Below, piece after piece: positions 62,710-64,000 of a stretch of DNA of 64,000 nt. The notes beneath the pieces were generated by a model. The model was not told the DNA's origin, ran no database searches, and saw nothing but the letters and a program-made list of their open reading frames with translations. The stretch's first letter is position 1; each line of letters starts with the position of its first letter. The DNA is from Sulfitobacter sp. HGT1. GTDB taxonomy: Bacteria > Pseudomonadota > Alphaproteobacteria > Rhodobacterales > Rhodobacteraceae. The stretch is taken from assembly GCF_013282155.1 (NCBI RefSeq), contig NZ_BLWI01000005.1, positions 62,001 to 126,000 on the forward strand, written 5' to 3'. A program made the position numbers and the translations under genes.

Positions 62710-64000
62710 ATGAAAATTGCGATGATTGGGACCGGCTATGTCGGGTTGGTATCTGGTGTTTGTTTTTCGGACTTCGGCCATGATGTGATCTGTGTTGACA
62801 AGGACCCTCGCAAGATTGCGCAGTTGGAGCAGGGCATTGTGCCGATTTACGAGCCGGGTCTGGACGATCTGATGGCCAAGAATGTCAACGCCGGACGTCT
62901 TTCGTTTACAGTCGACCTGCACGCCGCAGTTGACGGTGCCGATGCAATTTTTATCGCGGTCGGGACACCCACGCGCCGTGGCGATGGCCATGCGGATTTG
63001 ACCTATGTGATGGCCGCCGCCGCCGAGATTGCTGATGCAATGACGGGCTATGCGGTGATCGTGACCAAATCGACTGTTCCAGTCGGGACGAACCGGCAAG
63101 TGAAGCAGGCCATTTCAAAGGCCAACCCAAAAGCCGATTTTGATGTCGCATCGAACCCTGAGTTTCTGCGTGAAGGGGCGGCAATCGACGATTTCATGCG
63201 GCCGGACCGTGTCGTTGTTGGTGTGCAAAACGAGCGTGCGGCAGAGGTAATGGCAGCCATCTACCGACCGCTTTCGCTGCGCGAGTTTCCGATCATGTCC
63301 ACCGATCTGGAAAGCGCCGAAATGATCAAATATGCGGCCAACGCGTTTCTGGCGATGAAAATCACCTTTATCAACGAGATCGCGGCCCTGTGCGAACGCA
63401 CTGGTGCAGACGTCAAGATGGTTTCAAAGGGGATGGGCCTTGATAACCGGATCGGGTCCAAATTTTTGCACGCGGGCCCAGGTTATGGCGGGAGCTGCTT
63501 TCCAAAGGATACGCAAGCCCTGGCGCGCATGGGGCAGGATCATTCCAGTCCGATGCAATTAACCGAAACCGTGATCAAGGTGAACGACGAGGTGAAACGC
63601 AGGATGGTCGATAAAGTTGTCGACATTTGCGGTGGATCCGTGAACGGCAAGACTATTGCCGTTCTTGGTGTCACGTTCAAACCGAATACGGATGACATGC
63701 GCGATTCACCCAGCCTGACAATTATTCCGTCACTTGTTGGCAACGGGGCGAAAGTTCGGGTTGTCGACCCGCAAGGCAAGCGTGAAGGAGAGGCGTTGTT
63801 GCCCGGGGTTTCATGGTTTGATGACGCCTATAAAGCGGCACAAAATGCGGATGCTGTGGTGATCCTGACGGAATGGAACGAATTCAGGGCATTGGATTTG
63901 AAGCGGATGGCCAAACGAATGGCAAAGCCCGCGATGGCGGATTTGCGCAATATCTATACGCCAAAAGATGCCAAGCGGGCTGGTTTTGAAGCCTATGTGT
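62710..64000 (+). CDS. UDP-glucose 6-dehydrogenase (C-terminus outside window)
   Basis: An NAD-dependent enzyme that oxidises UDP-glucose to UDP-glucuronate for surface polysaccharides. The visible 430 residues cover nearly the whole protein. The nucleotide-binding start is MKIAMIGTGYVGLVSGVCFSDFG, then the family patterns VGTPTRRGDGHADL, STVPVGT and NPEFLREGAA, and the catalytic cysteine in GPGYGGSCFPKD. AAGGAG lies seven bases before ATG 62710. It starts 61 bases after the oxidoreductase and is probably a separate unit. The stop codon lies just right of the window. Confidence 0.95.
   Translation, partial: MKIAMIGTGYVGLVSGVCFSDFGHDVICVDKDPRKIAQLEQGIVPIYEPGLDDLMAKNVNAGRLSFTVDLHAAVDGADAIFIAVGTPTRRGDGHADLTYVMAAAAEIADAMTGYAVIVTKSTVPVGTNRQVKQAISKANPKADFDVASNPEFLREGAAIDDFMRPDRVVVGVQNERAAEVMAAIYRPLSLREFPIMSTDLESAEMIKYAANAFLAMKITFINEIAALCERTGADVKMVSKGMGLDNRIGSKFLHAGPGYGGSCFPKDTQALARMGQDHSSPMQLTETVIKVNDEVKRRMVDKVVDICGGSVNGKTIAVLGVTFKPNTDDMRDSPSLTIIPSLVGNGAKVRVVDPQGKREGEALLPGVSWFDDAYKAAQNADAVVILTEWNEFRALDLKRMAKRMAKPAMADLRNIYTPKDAKRAGFEAYV

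Overview
The window looks like a chromosome segment of a marine alphaproteobacterium of the order Rhodobacterales (Roseobacter group). The basis is the style of the encoded proteins, the moderately high GC content, and the gene order ubiB-ubiE / mutM-enoyl-CoA hydratase-rpsT-dnaA-dnaN-recF-gyrB. No rRNA, tRNA or CRISPR array was found.

Positions 1-12.5 kb are an accessory island next to the 3' end of gyrB. It starts with a leftward Tn7-like transposition module: a TnsA-type nuclease, a TnsB-type DDE transposase and a TnsC/TniB-type ATPase cut by the window edge. A divergent gene of unknown function follows. Then comes a rightward, translationally coupled five-gene restriction cluster: hsdR, hsdM, hsdS, an HNH-type protein, and a PD-(D/E)XK NucS-like protein with a probable EVE/PUA-like C-terminal part. 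The two extra nuclease-like genes in the hsdS overlap chain are the best candidates here for something not fully described.

Positions 12.5-24.5 kb are core genes. The leftward block is gyrB, a LysE-type exporter, recF, dnaN, dnaA, rpsT, an enoyl-CoA hydratase and mutM. The rightward block is ubiE-ubiB. Positions 24.5-33.3 kb are amino-acid metabolism: an XRE-cupin regulator, the threonine degradation pair kbl-tdh, a PPP-type phosphatase, the serine biosynthesis genes serA, serC and serB, and an asparaginase of the Rhizobium etli type. The Tdh protein lacks all four structural-zinc cysteines.

Positions 33.3-47 kb carry an IalB-family secreted protein, rlmN, a LOG-family protein, the lysine/peptidoglycan genes dapD and dapE, small membrane and hypothetical proteins, and a tandem pair of Hint-domain proteins. 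One of the pair has an apparently dead Hint domain. The stretch continues with a GNAT acetyltransferase, a DUF2064-type protein, RNase R and a lytic transglycosylase.

Positions 47-62.7 kb contain two spermidine/putrescine-type ABC importers. The first (leftward) has permeases of unusual size and faces an ectoine-hydrolase-like M24 protein plus an ArgE-like M20 deacetylase. The second (potFGHI-like, rightward) ends in a PuuB-like FAD oxidoreductase and is divergent from a GntR/FCD regulator and a class III aminotransferase. Matching palindromes lie in front of the importer and the aminotransferase, suggesting one polyamine-type regulon. The window ends inside a UDP-glucose 6-dehydrogenase gene. 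Several intergenic spacers share a short repeat, GC hairpin plus GGATTTAAGTCCATTTGGAA-like tail.
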